A stretch of 6,054 nt of DNA, taken from NCBI GenBank assembly GCA_003219095.1, contig QHPM01000330.1:1-6054 (forward strand). The letters run 5' to 3'. This DNA is from Verrucomicrobiota bacterium. Lineage in GTDB: Bacteria > Verrucomicrobiota > Verrucomicrobiia > Chthoniobacterales > UBA10450. Under the pieces are notes generated by a model. It saw only the letters and a program-made list of their open reading frames with translations, did not search any database and was not told the DNA's origin. How positions within the stretch are numbered: position 1 is the first letter of the stretch; each line of letters begins with the position of its first letter. The position numbers and the translations under genes were made by a program. This document shows, one piece after another, positions 5,273 to 6,054 of this stretch.

Positions 5273-6054
5273 ATGTGTGGTATTTGTGGCTTCGTTGGCG
5301 CCGGCTCAGCCGACGACCTTGCCCGAATGTCGACGCTTCTTCGACATCGTGGACCGGACGATTCCGGAAGCTGGGTCTCTGCGGTACCCCCGGTTCAGCT
5401 ATCCAGTCGGCGCTTGGCGGTTGTCGATCTTCCCGGCGGGCATCAGCCGATGCTGACGGAGGATGGTCAGCTCGTGATCGTTTTTAATGGCGAAATCTAT
5501 AATCATCGCGAACTGCGCGATGAACTGGAAAAACTTGGACACAAATTCCGAACGGACCACTCCGATACAGAAGTCATTCTTCTCGGCTACCGCGAATGGG
5601 GAGCTAAATTGCCCGAACATCTCAACGGCATGTGGGCCTTCGCGCTTTACGACGAGAGCCGTGGCACACTTTTTTGCAGTCGCGACCGGTTCGGGGAAAA
5701 ACCGTTTTACTACACGCGGACCAAGGAGGCGTTCGTCTTCGCCTCTGAGCTCACATCACTGGCAGCACATCCGAGTACTTCCAGAAATGTTTCCCGTCGC
5801 GCCCTGCAGAAATATTTCGCTTACGGATACATTCCATCACCCTTGTCGATCTACCAAGATGCGGTAAAACTCCCGGCTGGTTGTTCGCTATCTGTTAACG
5901 TTCGCTCTTTTGACTGTCGGGTTCAAAAATATTGGGACCTTCTTCTTGAACCGTTTGCCACCATCCCGCGTAAGCCGGAGGAGGAATGGGGCGGGCACAT
6001 TCGCGAGCTACTTGATCGTGCCGTCAAACGGAGACTGATCGCCGATGTGCCCGT
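5273..6054 (+). CDS. asnB: Glutamine-hydrolysing asparagine synthetase, 3'-truncated by the window edge
   Basis: The frame from ATG 5273 stays open for 260 codons to the window end. The enzyme would use glutamine and ATP to amidate aspartate, or another carboxylate in specialised relatives. The N-terminal class II amidotransferase domain is complete: C2 right after Met (nucleophile after Met removal), RHRGPDDSG (24-32), RRLAVVDLPGGHQPM (46-60), the glutamine-binding NGEIYN (72-77), SDTE (97-100) and SRDRFGEKPFYY (136-147). The synthetase domain begins near the end; the last residues, RRLIADVP, normally lead straight into the SGGxDSS ATP-pyrophosphatase loop, which lies beyond the window. The start has no strong ribosome site, but Cys2 fixes it. 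It lies 22 bp after the GT2 stop, so translation may be coupled. AsnB-like proteins next to membrane glycosyltransferases are common in polysaccharide clusters, where some amidate sugars or envelope components rather than free aspartate; which applies here is open. Confidence 0.92.
   Translation, partial: MCGICGFVGAGSADDLARMSTLLRHRGPDDSGSWVSAVPPVQLSSRRLAVVDLPGGHQPMLTEDGQLVIVFNGEIYNHRELRDELEKLGHKFRTDHSDTEVILLGYREWGAKLPEHLNGMWAFALYDESRGTLFCSRDRFGEKPFYYTRTKEAFVFASELTSLAAHPSTSRNVSRRALQKYFAYGYIPSPLSIYQDAVKLPAGCSLSVNVRSFDCRVQKYWDLLLEPFATIPRKPEEEWGGHIRELLDRAVKRRLIADVP

Noticed and set aside
5487..5867. A 126-codon plus-strand open frame inside the asparagine synthetase gene
   Set aside because: It lies in a different frame from the synthetase, whose conserved motifs run without a break from 5273 to the window end.

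Overview
The window looks like chromosomal DNA from a Gram-negative-type bacterium with moderate GC content. It carries envelope and glycan genes. The combination of a TMTC-like GT-C/TPR membrane protein, a discoidin-like exported protein and weak Shine-Dalgarno signals suggests the Verrucomicrobia/Planctomycetes group, perhaps a soil verrucomicrobium. That placement is inference from gene style, not from a marker gene. I see no rRNA, tRNA, CRISPR array, insertion sequence or integrase.

The layout is two divergent transcription units around an intergenic region of about 140 bp (4110-4251). Leftward (minus strand) are a TMTC-like GT-C glycosyltransferase with TPR repeats (ancestral extent 4109 down to about 2184), a small exported transglutaminase-like cysteine protein (2092-1511), and, after a 166-bp gap, an exported protein with two discoidin-like beta domains (1344-55). 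Rightward (plus strand) are a DPM1/GtrB-like family 2 glycosyltransferase with two C-terminal membrane helices (about 4252-5250) and, 22 bp later, a glutamine-dependent asparagine synthetase (from 5273). The synthetase runs off the right edge just before the expected ATP-pyrophosphatase loop.

The main surprise is that the GT-C/TPR gene is broken in two places. Near 3862-3866 the frame jumps, and roughly 18 residues normally found in this family are missing. Near 2260-2297 the frame jumps again, and about 30-35 residues seem to be missing. The expected C-terminus survives in another frame and stops at 2184-2186. The open frame 2098-3924 is therefore a remnant with a false N-terminus and a false C-terminus. 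The flanking genes look intact.

Functionally, the GT2 enzyme is of the type that makes polyprenyl-phosphate-linked sugars, and GT-C enzymes of the TMTC type use such donors to modify exported proteins. The locus may once have encoded a donor-synthesis and transfer pair, with its acceptor enzyme now decaying. An 18-bp perfect palindrome lies in the divergent intergenic region and could be an operator. I found no convincing wholly new system. The broken gene, the palindrome and the donor/acceptor pairing are the points worth a second look.
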